From the NCBI RefSeq assembly GCF_000521865.1, contig NZ_JAME01000033.1, positions 1 through 56,741 of the forward strand: 56,741 nt of DNA. Direction: 5' to 3'. The notes beneath the pieces were generated by a model. It saw only the letters and a program-made list of their open reading frames with translations, searched no databases and had not been told where the DNA came from. This DNA is from Roseivivax isoporae LMG 25204 (GTDB lineage: Bacteria; Pseudomonadota; Alphaproteobacteria; Rhodobacterales; Rhodobacteraceae). Below, piece by piece: positions 34,014 to 42,738 of this stretch. Every line of letters begins with the position of its first letter. Position 1 is the stretch's first letter. Made by a program: the position numbers and the translations under genes.

Positions 34014-34216
34014 GCGGGTTTCTGCACCTGCATCATGGCACGGGCCCGGCACGGCAGGCCCGCCGGGCCGCACGGGGCCGCGGCGCACAAATCTTGCGCC
34101 CGGACGCCCCGGACCGGGAGGTTTTTCCGTCACGGGCTGGAAAGTGGCGCGATTTGCGACACACTCCCGCCCGGGGCGCGGCACGGTCGCGCGAAACGAT
34201 CCTACCGGAGGGCGCC

Positions 34217-35218
34217 ATGATCGAAACACCCTACCTGCTGTTCCTGGGCGACGCGCCCGACCCGCTGGCCGCCAAGGTCGCGCAGGGCATCAAGGACTGG
34301 CGCCCGGAGAACTGCGTGGGGCAGTTCCGCATGGAGGGCTGCAAGGCCGACATGAAGCTGCCGGACATGACGCTGGCCGAGGCGAAGGCGGCCGGCGCCA
34401 AGACGCTGGTGATCGGCGTCGCGAACCGCGGCGGCAAGATCTCGGCCTCGTGGAAGGAAGTGCTGCTCGACGCGCTCGACCAGGACTTCGACCTCGCCTC
34501 GGGGCTGCACAACCTGCTGCGGAACGAGACCGACCTGAGCGAGAAGGCGGCCGCGACCGGCCGCACGCTGCATGACGTGCGCGTGCCGGCGGTGGAGTAT
34601 CCCATCGCCAACGGCGAGAAGCGGCGCGGCAAGCGGGTGCTGGCGATCGGCACCGACTGCTCGATCGGCAAGATGTACACGGCGCTGGCGCTCGACCGCG
34701 ACATGCGCGCGGCCGGCATGAAGTCGACCTTCCGCGCCACGGGCCAGACCGGCATCCTGATCACCGGCGAGGGCGTGCCGCTCGACGCGGTGATCGCGGA
34801 CTTCATGGCGGGCTCGATCGAGTGGCTGACGCCGGACAACGACGAGGACCACTGGGACGTGATCGAGGGCCAGGGCTCGCTCTACCACGTGTCGTTCTCG
34901 GGCGTGACGCTGGCGCTGATCCATGGCGGGCAGCCCGACGCGCTGATCCTGTGCCACGAGCCCACCCGCACGCACATGCGCGGGCTGCCGGGCTACGGCC
35001 TGCCGGCGCTCGAGGACCTGCGCGACCTGGGCCTGCAGATGGCGAAGATCGCCAACCCCGACTGCCAGGTGGTGGGGATCTCGGTCAACACCGCGGCACT
35101 GTCTGACGCGGAGGCCGAGGCCTATCTCGAGGAGGTGTCCGCGCGCATGGGCCTGCCGGCGGTCGACCCCTACCGGCACGGCACGCAGCCGCTGATCGCG
35201 GCGCTGCAGGCGCTCTGA
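34217..35218 (+). CDS. dgcN: DgcN-type N-acetyltransferase (DUF1611), D-glutamate catabolism
   Basis: A 333-residue DUF1611 protein. A P-loop-like GTDCSIGKMYTALAL follows an N-terminal Rossmann-like domain (residues 1-130); later landmarks are RATGQTGILITGEGVPLD and EGQGSLYHVSFSGVTLALI. DgcN, described in marine bacteria, acetylates D-glutamate to N-acetyl-D-glutamate, which DgcA then racemises. The neighbouring enolase-superfamily gene and D-amino-acid aminotransferase give strong context. ATG 34217 has GGAGG seven bases upstream. The biochemical assignment rests on family and context, not on residues that I can prove catalytic. Confidence 0.85.
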   Translation: MIETPYLLFLGDAPDPLAAKVAQGIKDWRPENCVGQFRMEGCKADMKLPDMTLAEAKAAGAKTLVIGVANRGGKISASWKEVLLDALDQDFDLASGLHNLLRNETDLSEKAAATGRTLHDVRVPAVEYPIANGEKRRGKRVLAIGTDCSIGKMYTALALDRDMRAAGMKSTFRATGQTGILITGEGVPLDAVIADFMAGSIEWLTPDNDEDHWDVIEGQGSLYHVSFSGVTLALIHGGQPDALILCHEPTRTHMRGLPGYGLPALEDLRDLGLQMAKIANPDCQVVGISVNTAALSDAEAEAYLEEVSARMGLPAVDPYRHGTQPLIAALQAL

Positions 35219-35261
35219 GGACGCCCACGGGGGCGCGCGGCCGTCCCGGCGGCGCGCCCTG

Positions 35262-35311
35262 CCCCGCGGGCGGAGCCTCCGGCGGGGATATTTGACCCAA
35301 GAAGAAGGAGG
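35262..35311 (+). repeat. Hairpin plus ATATTT element between dgcN and dgcA
   Basis: CCCCGC...GCGGGG (35262-35287) encloses GGAGCCTCC, giving a nested hairpin, followed by ATATTTGACCCAAGAAGAAGG. Elements of this kind (GGAG-CCTCC-GGCGGGG then ATATTT) recur between genes in Rhodobacteraceae, as far as I recall. It supplies the ribosome binding site AAGGAGG of dgcA at its right end. I see one copy in this window. Confidence 0.45.
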
Positions 35312-35318
35312 GACGGCC

Positions 35319-36287
35319 GTGCAGATCGACGTGCAGCGAGACGTGTTCCGGCTGGCGGAGGCGTTCACCATCAGCCGCGGGTCGCGGACCGAGGCGAAGG
35401 TCCTGACCGTGACCGTGCGGGACGGCGACGCCGCGGGACGGGGCGAATGCGTGCCCTATGCCCGCTACGACGAGACGCTCGAGAGCGTCGAGGCGCAGAT
35501 CGCGTCGCTGCCCGCGTCCTTCGACCGGGCGGCGCTGCAGGACCTGCTGCCCGCGGGCGCGGCGCGCAACGCCGTCGACTGCGCGCTCTGGGACCTGGAG
35601 GCGAAGCGGTCCGGCCGGCGGGCATGGGAACTGGCCGGGCTCGCCGCCGCGCCGGGGCCCGAGATCACCGCCTATACCCTGTCGCTGCAGGCGCCCGACC
35701 AAATGCGCGCGGCGGCGGCGAAACACGCCCACCGCCCGCTCCTGAAGGTGAAGCTCGGCACGCCCGACGACATGGCCCGGCTCGAGGCGGTCCGGGCGGG
35801 GGCGCCGGACGCGCGCATCATCGTCGACGCGAACGAGGGCTGGAGCGCGGAGATCTACGCCGATCTCGCGCCGCATCTCGAGCGGCTGGGCGTCGCGCTG
35901 GTGGAGCAGCCCCTGCCCGCCGGCGCGGACGAGGCGCTCGAGGGCATCGCGCGGCCGGTGCCGGTCTGCGCCGACGAGAGCTGCCATGACCGCGCCTCGC
36001 TGCCCTCGCTGAAGGGCCGGTACGACGTGGTGAACATCAAGCTCGACAAGACCGGCGGGCTGACCGAGGCGCTCGCGCTGCGGGCGGAGGCCGAGCGCGC
36101 GGGCTTCGGCATCTTCGTGGGCTGCATGGTGGGCTCGTCGCTGGCCATGGCGCCGGCGGTGCTGGTGGCGCAGGGCGCCATGGTGACCGACCTCGACGGG
36201 CCGCTCCTCTTGGCCGAGGACCGCGATCCGCCGCTCGTCTTCGACGCCGCGGGCGTGCACCCGCCGGAGGCCGCGCTCTGGGGCTGA
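35319..36287 (+). CDS. dgcA: N-acetyl-D-glutamate racemase DgcA (enolase superfamily)
   Basis: A 322-residue enolase-superfamily protein of the dipeptide-epimerase/muconate-lactonising type. The catalytic K-x-K is in LLKVKLGTPDD (about 146-148); metal ligands are Asp in IIVDANEGW, Glu in VEQPLPAG and Asp/Glu in CADESCHD; the second Lys is in NIKLDKTGG. In the DgcN/DgcA pathway it converts N-acetyl-D-glutamate to the L form. Start GTG 35319 has AAGGAGG at good spacing; a longer ATG frame from 35292 would overlap the hairpin element and lacks support. It lies between dgcN and dat. Confidence 0.86.
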   Translation: MQIDVQRDVFRLAEAFTISRGSRTEAKVLTVTVRDGDAAGRGECVPYARYDETLESVEAQIASLPASFDRAALQDLLPAGAARNAVDCALWDLEAKRSGRRAWELAGLAAAPGPEITAYTLSLQAPDQMRAAAAKHAHRPLLKVKLGTPDDMARLEAVRAGAPDARIIVDANEGWSAEIYADLAPHLERLGVALVEQPLPAGADEALEGIARPVPVCADESCHDRASLPSLKGRYDVVNIKLDKTGGLTEALALRAEAERAGFGIFVGCMVGSSLAMAPAVLVAQGAMVTDLDGPLLLAEDRDPPLVFDAAGVHPPEAALWG

Positions 36288-36313
36288 GGCCCCGCGCGCG
36301 GCGCCGCCGCCGC

Positions 36314-36342
36314 TTGGCGGCGGGGGCGCGAGCGGCTAGGAC
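36314..36342 (+). promoter_or_regulatory. Promoter of dat
   Basis: TTGGCG (36314-36319), 17-bp spacer, TAGGAC (36337-36342), 39 bp before the ATG. The -35 overlaps a GC hairpin (36304-36323) after dgcA. Confidence 0.4.
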
Positions 36343-36381
36343 GACCACACGAGACCGACAGGGCAAGCCGAGGAGATCCGC

Positions 36382-37245
36382 ATGAGCCGCACCGTCTACG
36401 TGAACGGAGAATACCTGCCCGAGGGCGAGGCGAAGGTGTCGATCTTCGACCGCGCCTTCCTGATGGGCGACGGCGTCTACGAGGTGACGAGCGTGCTGGG
36501 CGGCAAGCTCATCGATTTCGCGGGCCATGCGAAGCGGCTGGCGCGGTCGCTCGACGAGCTCGAGATGCCGCACCCGCTGGCGGAGGCGGAGCTTCTCGAG
36601 ATCCACCGCGAACTCGTGCGGGTGAACGGGATCGACGAGGGGCTCGTCTACCTGCAGATCACCCGCGGCGCGCCGGGCGACCGCGACTTCGTCTATCCCG
36701 ATCCCGAGACGACGACGCCCACGGTGGTCCTGTTCACGCAGGCCAAGCCCGGGCTCGCCGACAGCCCGGCGGCGCGGCGCGGCATGCGCGTGATCTCGAT
36801 CGAGGACCAGCGCTGGGGCCGGCGCGACATCAAGACGGTGCAGCTGCTCTACCCGTCCATGGGCAAGATGATGGCCAAGAAGGCCGGTGTCGACGATGCC
36901 TGGATGGTCGAGGACGGCGCGGTCACCGAGGGCACCTCGAACAACGCCTACATCGTCAAGGGCAACCGGATCGTGACGCGGGCGCTGTCGAACGACATCC
37001 TGCACGGGATCACCCGCGCGGCGGTGCTGCGCTATGCCGCCGAGGCGCAGATGGAGGTCGAGGAGCGCGATTTCACCATCGCCGAGGCGCAGGAGGCGGA
37101 CGAGGCGTTCATCACCTCGGCCTCGACCTTCGTCATGCCGGTGGTGGAGATCGACGGGGTGACGCTGGGCGACGGCACGCCCGGGCCGCGCGCGAGGCGG
37201 CTGCGCGAGATCTACCTCGACGAGAGCCTCAAGGCCGCGATCTGA
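36382..37245 (+). CDS. dat: D-amino-acid aminotransferase
   Basis: A 287-residue fold-type IV PLP transaminase. Lys151 in WGRRDIKTVQLL is the PLP lysine; the N-terminal FDRAFLMGDGVYEV, EGTSNNAYIVKGNRIVT and ITSASTFVMPVVEIDG match D-alanine/D-amino-acid aminotransferase rather than branched-chain enzymes. It interconverts D-amino acids with 2-oxo acids, typically D-alanine with 2-oxoglutarate giving pyruvate and D-glutamate. That D-glutamate is the substrate of DgcN, so the three genes make a coherent D-amino-acid route. A GAGGAG ribosome binding site precedes the ATG. It ends 17 bp from the convergent rarA stop, in a shared hairpin. Confidence 0.92.
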   Translation: MSRTVYVNGEYLPEGEAKVSIFDRAFLMGDGVYEVTSVLGGKLIDFAGHAKRLARSLDELEMPHPLAEAELLEIHRELVRVNGIDEGLVYLQITRGAPGDRDFVYPDPETTTPTVVLFTQAKPGLADSPAARRGMRVISIEDQRWGRRDIKTVQLLYPSMGKMMAKKAGVDDAWMVEDGAVTEGTSNNAYIVKGNRIVTRALSNDILHGITRAAVLRYAAEAQMEVEERDFTIAEAQEADEAFITSASTFVMPVVEIDGVTLGDGTPGPRARRLREIYLDESLKAAI

Positions 37246-37248
37246 CGC

Positions 37249-37275
37249 GGGCGGCGGGGCGGTCAGCCGCCGCCC
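37249..37275. terminator. Hairpin between convergent dat and rarA
   Basis: GGGCGGCGG (37249-37257) pairs with CCGCCGCCC (37267-37275) and spans the rarA stop codon. There is no U-tract. It may act for both strands, as it lies between two converging genes. Confidence 0.35.
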
Positions 37276-38597
37276 CGCTCCTTCCGCAGCTTCGCGAAAT
37301 AGGCGACGCGCTTGCCGAGGTCGCGCTCGAAGCCACGCTCCACGGGCGCATAGAAATCCGCCCGCTCCATGCCTTCGGGAAAGTAGTCCTGTCCAGAGAA
37401 CGCCTCGTCCGCGTCGTGGTCGTAGGCGTAGCCCGCGCCGTAGCCCTGGTCCTTCATGAGCTTCGTCGGCGCGTTCAGGATGTGCTTGGGCGGCACCAGC
37501 GAGCCGGTCGACCGGGCGGCGCGGCGGGCGGCCTTGTAGGCGGTGTAGACCGCGTTCGACTTGGGAGCGAGGGCCAGGTAGACCAGCGCCTGCGCGAGGG
37601 CGAGCTCGCCCTCGGGCGAGCCCAGGCGTTCGTAGGTCGCCCAGCCCTCGAGGCAGATGGCCTGGGCCTGCGGGTCGGCGAGGCCGATATCCTCGACCGC
37701 CATGCGGGTGATGCGCCGCGCGAGGTAGCGGGGGTCCTCGCCCGCGTCGAGCATGCGCGCGAACCAGTAGAGCGCCGCGTCGGGATCGGAGCCGCGCACC
37801 GACTTGTGCAGCGCCGAGATGAGGTTGTAGTGCGCGTCCCCCGACTTGTCGTATTGCGCGGCGCGGCGGGTCAGGCGCGTGCGCAGCGCCTCGGTGTCGA
37901 GCGGTGTGTCGGTGCGCCAGGCGAAGGCCTGTTCCACGAGGTTGAGGAGCGCGCGGCCGTCGCCGTCGGCCATGCCGAGCAGCGCGCGGCGCGCGTCCGG
38001 GTCGAGCGGCAGGGCGCGGCCGGCCTCGGCCTCGGCCCGGGCGGCGAGGCGTTCGAGCTCGTCCTCGCCGAGCCGTTCCAGCACGAGGACCTGCGCGCGC
38101 GACAGGAGCGCCGCGTTCAGCTCGAAGGACGGGTTCTCGGTGGTGGCACCGACGAGGAGGATGGTGCCGTCCTCCATGTGCGGCAGGAAGCTGTCCTGCT
38201 GCGCCTTGTTGAAGCGGTGGATCTCGTCGACGAAGAGCAGCGTGCCCTGCCCCGTGCGGCGGCGCTGGCGGGCGGCCTCGAACACCTTCTTGAGGTCGGC
38301 CACGCCCGAGAAGATGGCGCTGATCTGGTGGAAATGCAGGTCGGTCTCGTCGGCGAGGAGCCGCGCGATGGTGGTCTTGCCGACGCCGGGCGGGCCCCAG
38401 AAGATCAGGCTCGAGAGCGCGCCCGAGGCGAGCATCACGCCGAGCGGGCCGTCGGGACCGATGACCGCCTGCTGGCCGATCACCTCCGACAGCCGCGCCG
38501 GCCGGAGCCGGTCCGCGAGCGGCCGCGGCGCGCGGCGCGCGGGATCGTCGCGGCCGGGTCCGGCCTCCGGGGTGTCGCGGTCGAAGAGATCGGCCAT
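37263..38597 (-). CDS. rarA: Replication-associated recombination protein RarA (MgsA)
   Basis: A 444-residue AAA+ protein. Walker [17 protein letters not shown] (about 68-83), Walker B LLFVDEIHRFNKAQQD, sensor 1 VGATTENPSFELNAALLSR and the arginine finger region fit RarA/WRNIP1. The C-terminal part (YDKSGDAHYNLISALHKSVRGSD and the conserved PKSNAVYTAYKAA) forms the tetramerisation domain. It acts at stalled replication forks, binding single-stranded DNA ends. It begins 8 bp after the upstream protease gene, so the two are co-transcribed. Start ATG 38597. Confidence 0.96.
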   Translation of the reverse strand: MADLFDRDTPEAGPGRDDPARRAPRPLADRLRPARLSEVIGQQAVIGPDGPLGVMLASGALSSLIFWGPPGVGKTTIARLLADETDLHFHQISAIFSGVADLKKVFEAARQRRRTGQGTLLFVDEIHRFNKAQQDSFLPHMEDGTILLVGATTENPSFELNAALLSRAQVLVLERLGEDELERLAARAEAEAGRALPLDPDARRALLGMADGDGRALLNLVEQAFAWRTDTPLDTEALRTRLTRRAAQYDKSGDAHYNLISALHKSVRGSDPDAALYWFARMLDAGEDPRYLARRITRMAVEDIGLADPQAQAICLEGWATYERLGSPEGELALAQALVYLALAPKSNAVYTAYKAARRAARSTGSLVPPKHILNAPTKLMKDQGYGAGYAYDHDADEAFSGQDYFPEGMERADFYAPVERGFERDLGKRVAYFAKLRKERGGG

Positions 38598-38605
38598 GGG
38601 CGGGC

Positions 38606-39997
38606 TCAGGCGCGGAAGCGCAGGAGGACGGGGCGGCCGCCGCGCTCGACCTCTATGGCGATGCGCGGCAGCGCTGCGGCAAGCGCCGGCGCCACCTGGC
38701 GCGGATGGTCGAGCGCGCGGCCGTTCACGGCCCGGATCACGTCGCCCGCGCGCAGGCCCGCGCGCGCGCCCCAGCGGCCGGGATCGAGCACGACGAGGCC
38801 CTCGGTGCCGAGGGGCAGGTCGCGCTCGGCGATCACGGCGGGGTTCACGCGGGCGACCGTGAGCCCCGGCAGGACCGCGCGCTCGTCGAGGCTGACCGCG
38901 TCGCGCGGCGGGTCCTCGGGCGCGGGCCCGAGCGCCACCTCGAGGGTCAGCGTCTGGCCGCGTCGGCGGATCTCGATCGCGGAGGTGGCGCCGATCCCCC
39001 GCACGGAGAGGCGGTAGATCATCTCGGGCGGGGTGTTCACGGCGCGGCCGTCGACCGCGACGATGACGTCCCCCACCTCGACCCCCGCCGCCGCGAAGGG
39101 CGAGGCGGGGTGCATGTCGGAGATCAGGATGCCTTCGGGCACGGTCTGGCCGAGGCTCTCGGAGAGGTCGGAATCCACGGGCTGTCCGGTGAGGCCCGCC
39201 CACGGCCGCTGGAAGCTCTCTCGCCCGGCCTCGGCCTGCGCCACGAACTGGCGCACCAGGGCCGCGGGGATGGCGAAGCCGATGCCGTTCGAGCCGCCGG
39301 AGCGGGTCAGGATCGAGGTGTTCACCCCGATGAGCCGGCCCGAGACGTCGATCAGCGCGCCGCCGGAATTGCCCGGGTTGATGGGCGCGTCGGTCTGGAT
39401 GAAGTAGCCGCGCGCGTTGCCGGTGGCGGTGCCCGAGCGCGCGAGCCCCGACACGATGCCCGATGACACCGTCTGCCCCACGCCGAACGGGTTGCCGATG
39501 GCGAGGACGAGTTCGCCCACCGCGACGTCGTCGCTGTCGCGCAGCTCGAGATGCGGCAGATCCGGCGCGCCCTCGATCTTGAGGATGGCAAGGTCCGCCT
39601 CCTCGTCCCCGAGAAGCACGCGGGCCGAGTATTCGCGGCGGTCGTTCAGCACCACGCGGATGTCGGTCGCCTGCCCCACCACGTGGAAATTCGACACGAC
39701 GATCCCGTCGGGCGACAGGATCACGCCCGAGCCGAGCGAGTTCTGCACCCGCGGCCGGCCCGGCGCGAAGCTGCGGAAGAAGTCGCGGAAGATCGGATCG
39801 TCCTGGAAGGGGCTGCGCGCCTCGACCACGCGGCTCGCGTAGATGTTGACCACGGCGGGCGCCGCCTCGCGCACGAGGGGGGCGAAGGTCAGGGTGATCT
39901 CGGACGCGTCCTGCGGCACGCGCTCCTGGGCCGGGGCGGCGGCCGGGGCAAGCACGAGCACCAGCGGGATCAGGACGGTGATGAACGGACGCAGCAT
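38606..39997 (-). CDS. Do-family periplasmic serine protease (DegP/DegQ type)
   Basis: A 463-residue protein with an N-terminal signal peptide (LRPFITVLIPLVLVLAPAAAPAQ, cleavage near residue 24). The chymotrypsin-like domain has the triad His in VVSNFHVVG, Asp in EEADLAILKI and Ser in NPGNSGGALID. Two PDZ domains follow (about 265-355 and 375-463). It degrades or refolds damaged proteins in the periplasm. Length and single short Q-linker fit DegQ as well as DegP, so I leave the symbol blank. A promoter lies 30-60 bp upstream, and rarA follows in the same transcript. Confidence 0.93.
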   Translation of the reverse strand: MLRPFITVLIPLVLVLAPAAAPAQERVPQDASEITLTFAPLVREAAPAVVNIYASRVVEARSPFQDDPIFRDFFRSFAPGRPRVQNSLGSGVILSPDGIVVSNFHVVGQATDIRVVLNDRREYSARVLLGDEEADLAILKIEGAPDLPHLELRDSDDVAVGELVLAIGNPFGVGQTVSSGIVSGLARSGTATGNARGYFIQTDAPINPGNSGGALIDVSGRLIGVNTSILTRSGGSNGIGFAIPAALVRQFVAQAEAGRESFQRPWAGLTGQPVDSDLSESLGQTVPEGILISDMHPASPFAAAGVEVGDVIVAVDGRAVNTPPEMIYRLSVRGIGATSAIEIRRRGQTLTLEVALGPAPEDPPRDAVSLDERAVLPGLTVARVNPAVIAERDLPLGTEGLVVLDPGRWGARAGLRAGDVIRAVNGRALDHPRQVAPALAAALPRIAIEVERGGRPVLLRFRA

Positions 39998-40029
39998 GCG
40001 GGGCTCCTCCGACGGCGCATCGGGGGCAG

Positions 40030-40058
40030 GATATGTCCGCGCCGGCCCCGGATTGCAA
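40030..40058 (-). promoter_or_regulatory. Promoter of the DegP/Q-rarA operon
   Basis: Minus strand TTGCAA (40053-40058), 17-bp spacer, CATATC (40030-40035). It gives a leader of about 26 nt after the rplQ terminator. Confidence 0.45.
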
Positions 40059-40073
40059 GGCGCCGGAACGGCA

Positions 40074-40103
40074 AGGGGCCCCGCCGGTGCCGGCGGAGCC
40101 CCT
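40074..40103 (-). terminator. Terminator hairpin after rplQ
   Basis: A GC-rich stem of about 14 bp with one mismatch (40074-40087 with 40090-40103) lies 27 bp after the L17 stop, the end of the ribosomal cluster. Only two U residues follow, so it may need help from Rho. Confidence 0.6.
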
Positions 40104-40129
40104 CGTGATCGGATCGGTGCGGGCGAGGA

Positions 40130-40552
40130 TCAGTCCTCGGCCGACGCCTCCTCGGCGGCGACGCGCTCGCGGTCGGCGCGGCCCTTCGCCTCGGGGTCAC
40201 GATCGACGAATTCGATGATCGCCATGGGTGCCATGTCGCCGTAGCGGAAGCCGGCCTTCAGGACGCGGACATAGCCGCCCTGGCGCTCGGCGTAGCGGGG
40301 ACCGATGACGTCGAAGAGCTTGGCGACGTGGATGTCCTGCTTGAGCTGGGCGGCCGCCTGCCGGCGGGCATGCAGGTCGCCGCGCTTGCCGAGGGTGACG
40401 AGCTTCTCGATCACCCGGCGCAGTTCCTTGGCCTTGGGCAGCGTGGTCTTGATCTGCTCGTGCTCGATGAGCGAGCCCGCCATGTTCGCCCAGAGCGCCT
40501 TGCGGTGTTCGTGGGTGCGGTTGAGCTTGCGGTAGCCGTGCGAGTGACGCAT
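40130..40552 (-). CDS. rplQ: 50S ribosomal protein L17
   Basis: A 140-residue protein with the L17 signature [21 protein letters not shown] and [24 protein letters not shown] (in part). A 20-residue tail with [18 protein letters not shown] is acidic/charged and longer than in E. coli. Last gene of the cluster and of the rpsM-rpsK-rpoA-rplQ unit, 122 bp after rpoA. Confidence 0.98.
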   Translation of the reverse strand: MRHSHGYRKLNRTHEHRKALWANMAGSLIEHEQIKTTLPKAKELRRVIEKLVTLGKRGDLHARRQAAAQLKQDIHVAKLFDVIGPRYAERQGGYVRVLKAGFRYGDMAPMAIIEFVDRDPEAKGRADRERVAAEEASAED

Positions 40553-40644
40553 GTGAAATCTCCTAGCGCGTGTTTTGCTTTGTCCGGCGGTCCCTCACAT
40601 TCGGGTCCGCTCTCCTTGGGGCAGTCATGCCCGGGTCGTGACGG

Positions 40645-40667
40645 TGCGGCGGGACGTGCCCGCCGCA
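40645..40667 (-). other. Intercistronic hairpin between rpoA and rplQ (repeat copy 1)
   Basis: TGCGGCGGG pairs with CCCGCCGCA around ACGTG, directly after the rpoA stop. A near-identical hairpin lies at 47175-47199 between rplR and rpsE. There is no U-tract, so it more likely protects 3' ends or modulates expression than terminates. Confidence 0.5.
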
Positions 40668-40674
40668 ACCGGGA

Positions 40675-41691
40675 TCAGAACGAGTCTTCCATCTTCTTGG
40701 ACAGGTCCTCGATGTTGTCGGGCGGCCAGTCCTCGACGTCCATGCCGAGATGCAGGCCCATGCCCGAGAGCACTTCCTTGATCTCGTTCAGCGACTTGCG
40801 GCCGAAGTTCGGGGTGCGGAGCATCTCGGCTTCGGTCTTCTGGATGAGGTCGCCGATATAGACGATGTTGTCGTTCTTGAGGCAGTTGGCCGAGCGGACC
40901 GACAGTTCGAGCTCGTCGACCTTCTTGAGCAGGAGCGGGTTGAACTCCAGCCCGTCGTCGCCGTCGTCGCGCGATGCGCTCTCGGGCTCCTCGAAGTTGA
41001 CGAAGATCGACAGCTGGTCCTGCAGGATGCGCGCCGCGTAGGCGATGGCGTCCTCGGGCGTGACCGCGCCGTTCGTCTCGACCTTCATGGTCAGCTTGTC
41101 ATAGTCGAGCACCTGGCCCTCGCGGGTCGGCTGCACGTCGTAGGCGACCTTCTTGACCGGCGAGTAGATGGCGTCGATCGGGATCATGCCGATGGGCGCG
41201 TCCTCGGGCTTGTTCTTGTCCGCGGAGACGTAGCCCTTGCCGGTGTTCACGGTCAGCTCCATGAACAGGTCGGCGCCCTCGTCGAGGTGGCAGATCACGT
41301 GGTCCTTGTTCAGGACCTCGATGCCGTTCGATTCCGAGATGTCGCCTGCGGTCACGACGCCCGGGCCCTTGGCCGAGATCGACAGCCGCTTCGGTCCCTC
41401 GACCTCCATGCGGAGCGACACGCCCTTGAGGTTCAGGACGATGTCGGTGACGTCCTCGCGGACGCCCGCGACCGAGGAGAACTCGTGCAGGACGTTGTCG
41501 ATCTGCACCGAAGTGATCGCCCCGCCCTGCAGCGAGGAAAGCAGCACGCGGCGCAGCGCGTTCCCGAGCGTCAGGCCGAAGCCCCGCTCGAGCGGTTCGG
41601 CGATGACCGTGGCCATGCGCGTCGGATCGTTGCCGGGCTTGATCTCCAGCTGTGTCGGCTTGATCAGTTCGGCCCAGTTCTTGTGGATCAT
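40675..41691 (-). CDS. rpoA: RNA polymerase alpha subunit
   Basis: A 338-residue protein. Alpha-NTD (1 to about 235): [23 protein letters not shown] and the [17 protein letters not shown] dimerisation region. A flexible acidic linker (about 236-260, [10 protein letters not shown]) joins the alpha-CTD (261-338) with [36 protein letters not shown] (in part), which contacts UP elements and activators. Start ATG 41691 follows GGAGG-like sequence. It lies in the alpha operon rpsM-rpsK-rpoA-rplQ, where rpsD (S4), a neighbour in E. coli, is missing. Confidence 0.99.
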   Translation of the reverse strand: MIHKNWAELIKPTQLEIKPGNDPTRMATVIAEPLERGFGLTLGNALRRVLLSSLQGGAITSVQIDNVLHEFSSVAGVREDVTDIVLNLKGVSLRMEVEGPKRLSISAKGPGVVTAGDISESNGIEVLNKDHVICHLDEGADLFMELTVNTGKGYVSADKNKPEDAPIGMIPIDAIYSPVKKVAYDVQPTREGQVLDYDKLTMKVETNGAVTPEDAIAYAARILQDQLSIFVNFEEPESASRDDGDDGLEFNPLLLKKVDELELSVRSANCLKNDNIVYIGDLIQKTEAEMLRTPNFGRKSLNEIKEVLSGMGLHLGMDVEDWPPDNIEDLSKKMEDSF

Positions 41692-41760
41692 GTGGTGACC
41701 TCCATTCCTGTCCCGGCTCCATGTCCGTAAGGCCGGAGACGCCCGAGGTTGTGACGGCAT

Positions 41761-41790
41761 GCCGGGGCCGCACCCGCGTGCGGCCCCGGC
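41761..41790 (-). other. Strong intercistronic hairpin between rpsK and rpoA
   Basis: A perfect 12-bp stem GCCGGGGCCGCA/TGCGGCCCCGGC (41761-41772 with 41779-41790), 6-nt loop, 17 bp after the S11 stop. No U-tract follows, and rpoA and rplQ must be expressed from upstream, so it is likely a processing or attenuation element. Confidence 0.45.
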
Positions 41791-41806
41791 ACAAAGACAT
41801 GTCCGA

Positions 41807-42199
41807 TCAGACGCGGCGACGCTTGGGCGGGCGGCAGCCGTTGTGGGCGATCGGCGTGACGTCGCGGATCGCGGTGATGTTGAAGCCCACTGCGGCCAGC
41901 GCGCGCAGCGCCGACTCGCGGCCCGAACCCGGGCCCTGGACCTCGACCTCGAGGGTCTTCACACCGTGTTCCTGCGCCTTCTTGCCGGCGTCCTCAGCGG
42001 CGAGCTGGGCGGCGTAGGGCGTCGACTTGCGCGAGCCCTTGAAGCCCATCGTGCCGGCCGACGACCACGAGATCGCGTTGCCCTGCACGTCCGAGATCAG
42101 GATCTTGGTGTTGTTGAAGCTGGAATTCACATGCGCGACGCCAGCTGCGATGTTCTTGGAGACCTTCTTCTTGCCTCCACGACGGGGATCACGTGCCAT
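41807..42199 (-). CDS. rpsK: 30S ribosomal protein S11
   Basis: A 130-residue protein: [22 protein letters not shown] (in part), the [19 protein letters not shown] block and the C-terminal [21 protein letters not shown] are diagnostic. S11 lines the mRNA exit site of the platform. It starts 15 bp after rpsM and is followed by a strong hairpin before rpoA. Confidence 0.99.
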   Translation of the reverse strand: MARDPRRGGKKKVSKNIAAGVAHVNSSFNNTKILISDVQGNAISWSSAGTMGFKGSRKSTPYAAQLAAEDAGKKAQEHGVKTLEVEVQGPGSGRESALRALAAVGFNITAIRDVTPIAHNGCRPPKRRRV

Positions 42200-42214
42200 T
42201 GGTCCTGCCCTCCC

Positions 42215-42583
42215 TTACTTCTTCTTGCCGGCGATCGGCTTTGCCGGGCCCTTGCGGGTGCGGGCATTGGTGTGGGTGCGCTGACCGCGCACGGGCAGGT
42301 TGCGACGATGGCGCAGGCCGCGGTAGCAGCCGAGGTCCATCAGGCGCTTGACGTTGATCTGCACTTCCCGGCGGAGGTCGCCCTCGACGGTGAAGTTCGC
42401 GTCGATATGCTCGCGCATCGCGACGAGTTCGGCATCGCTGAGTTCGTTCACGCGACGCGATTCGTCGATGTTCACCGCGGCGCAGATGTCGCGCGCGGCG
42501 GAGTGGCCGATACCGTGGATGTAGGTCAGGGCGATCGGCACCCGTTTGTTGGTCGGGATGTTGACGCCGGCAATACGTGCCAA
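42215..42583 (-). CDS. rpsM: 30S ribosomal protein S13 (TTG start)
   Basis: A 122-residue protein: [26 protein letters not shown] (in part), [30 protein letters not shown] (in part) and a Lys-rich tail. S13 contacts tRNA and the 50S subunit at the head of the 30S. The start codon is TTG at 42583: the conserved ARIAGVN follows directly, GAGGAA lies seven bases upstream, and no ATG or GTG fits in frame nearby. It heads the alpha operon behind a promoter at 42739-42767 and a leader of about 150 nt. Confidence 0.97.
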   Translation of the reverse strand: MARIAGVNIPTNKRVPIALTYIHGIGHSAARDICAAVNIDESRRVNELSDAELVAMREHIDANFTVEGDLRREVQINVKRLMDLGCYRGLRHRRNLPVRGQRTHTNARTRKGPAKPIAGKKK

Positions 42584-42738
42584 GTCGGTATTCCTCTTCG
42601 TTGCGGTTCCGTAGCTCCAGAACCTTTTTTCACAACATATGGCCCTTGGGCGGCGGCGCCCTCGGACCCTAGGTCGCTCAGGTGATCTGCCGGCGGGCAC
42701 GCCGCGCGGCAAACGCGATTCTCCGGTGGAGATGGCGG

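Noticed and set aside
35292-35318. ATG at 35292 as the start of dgcA.
   Set aside because: It would add nine residues encoded by the ribosome-binding region; GTG 35319 has AAGGAGG at correct spacing and begins the conserved sequence.
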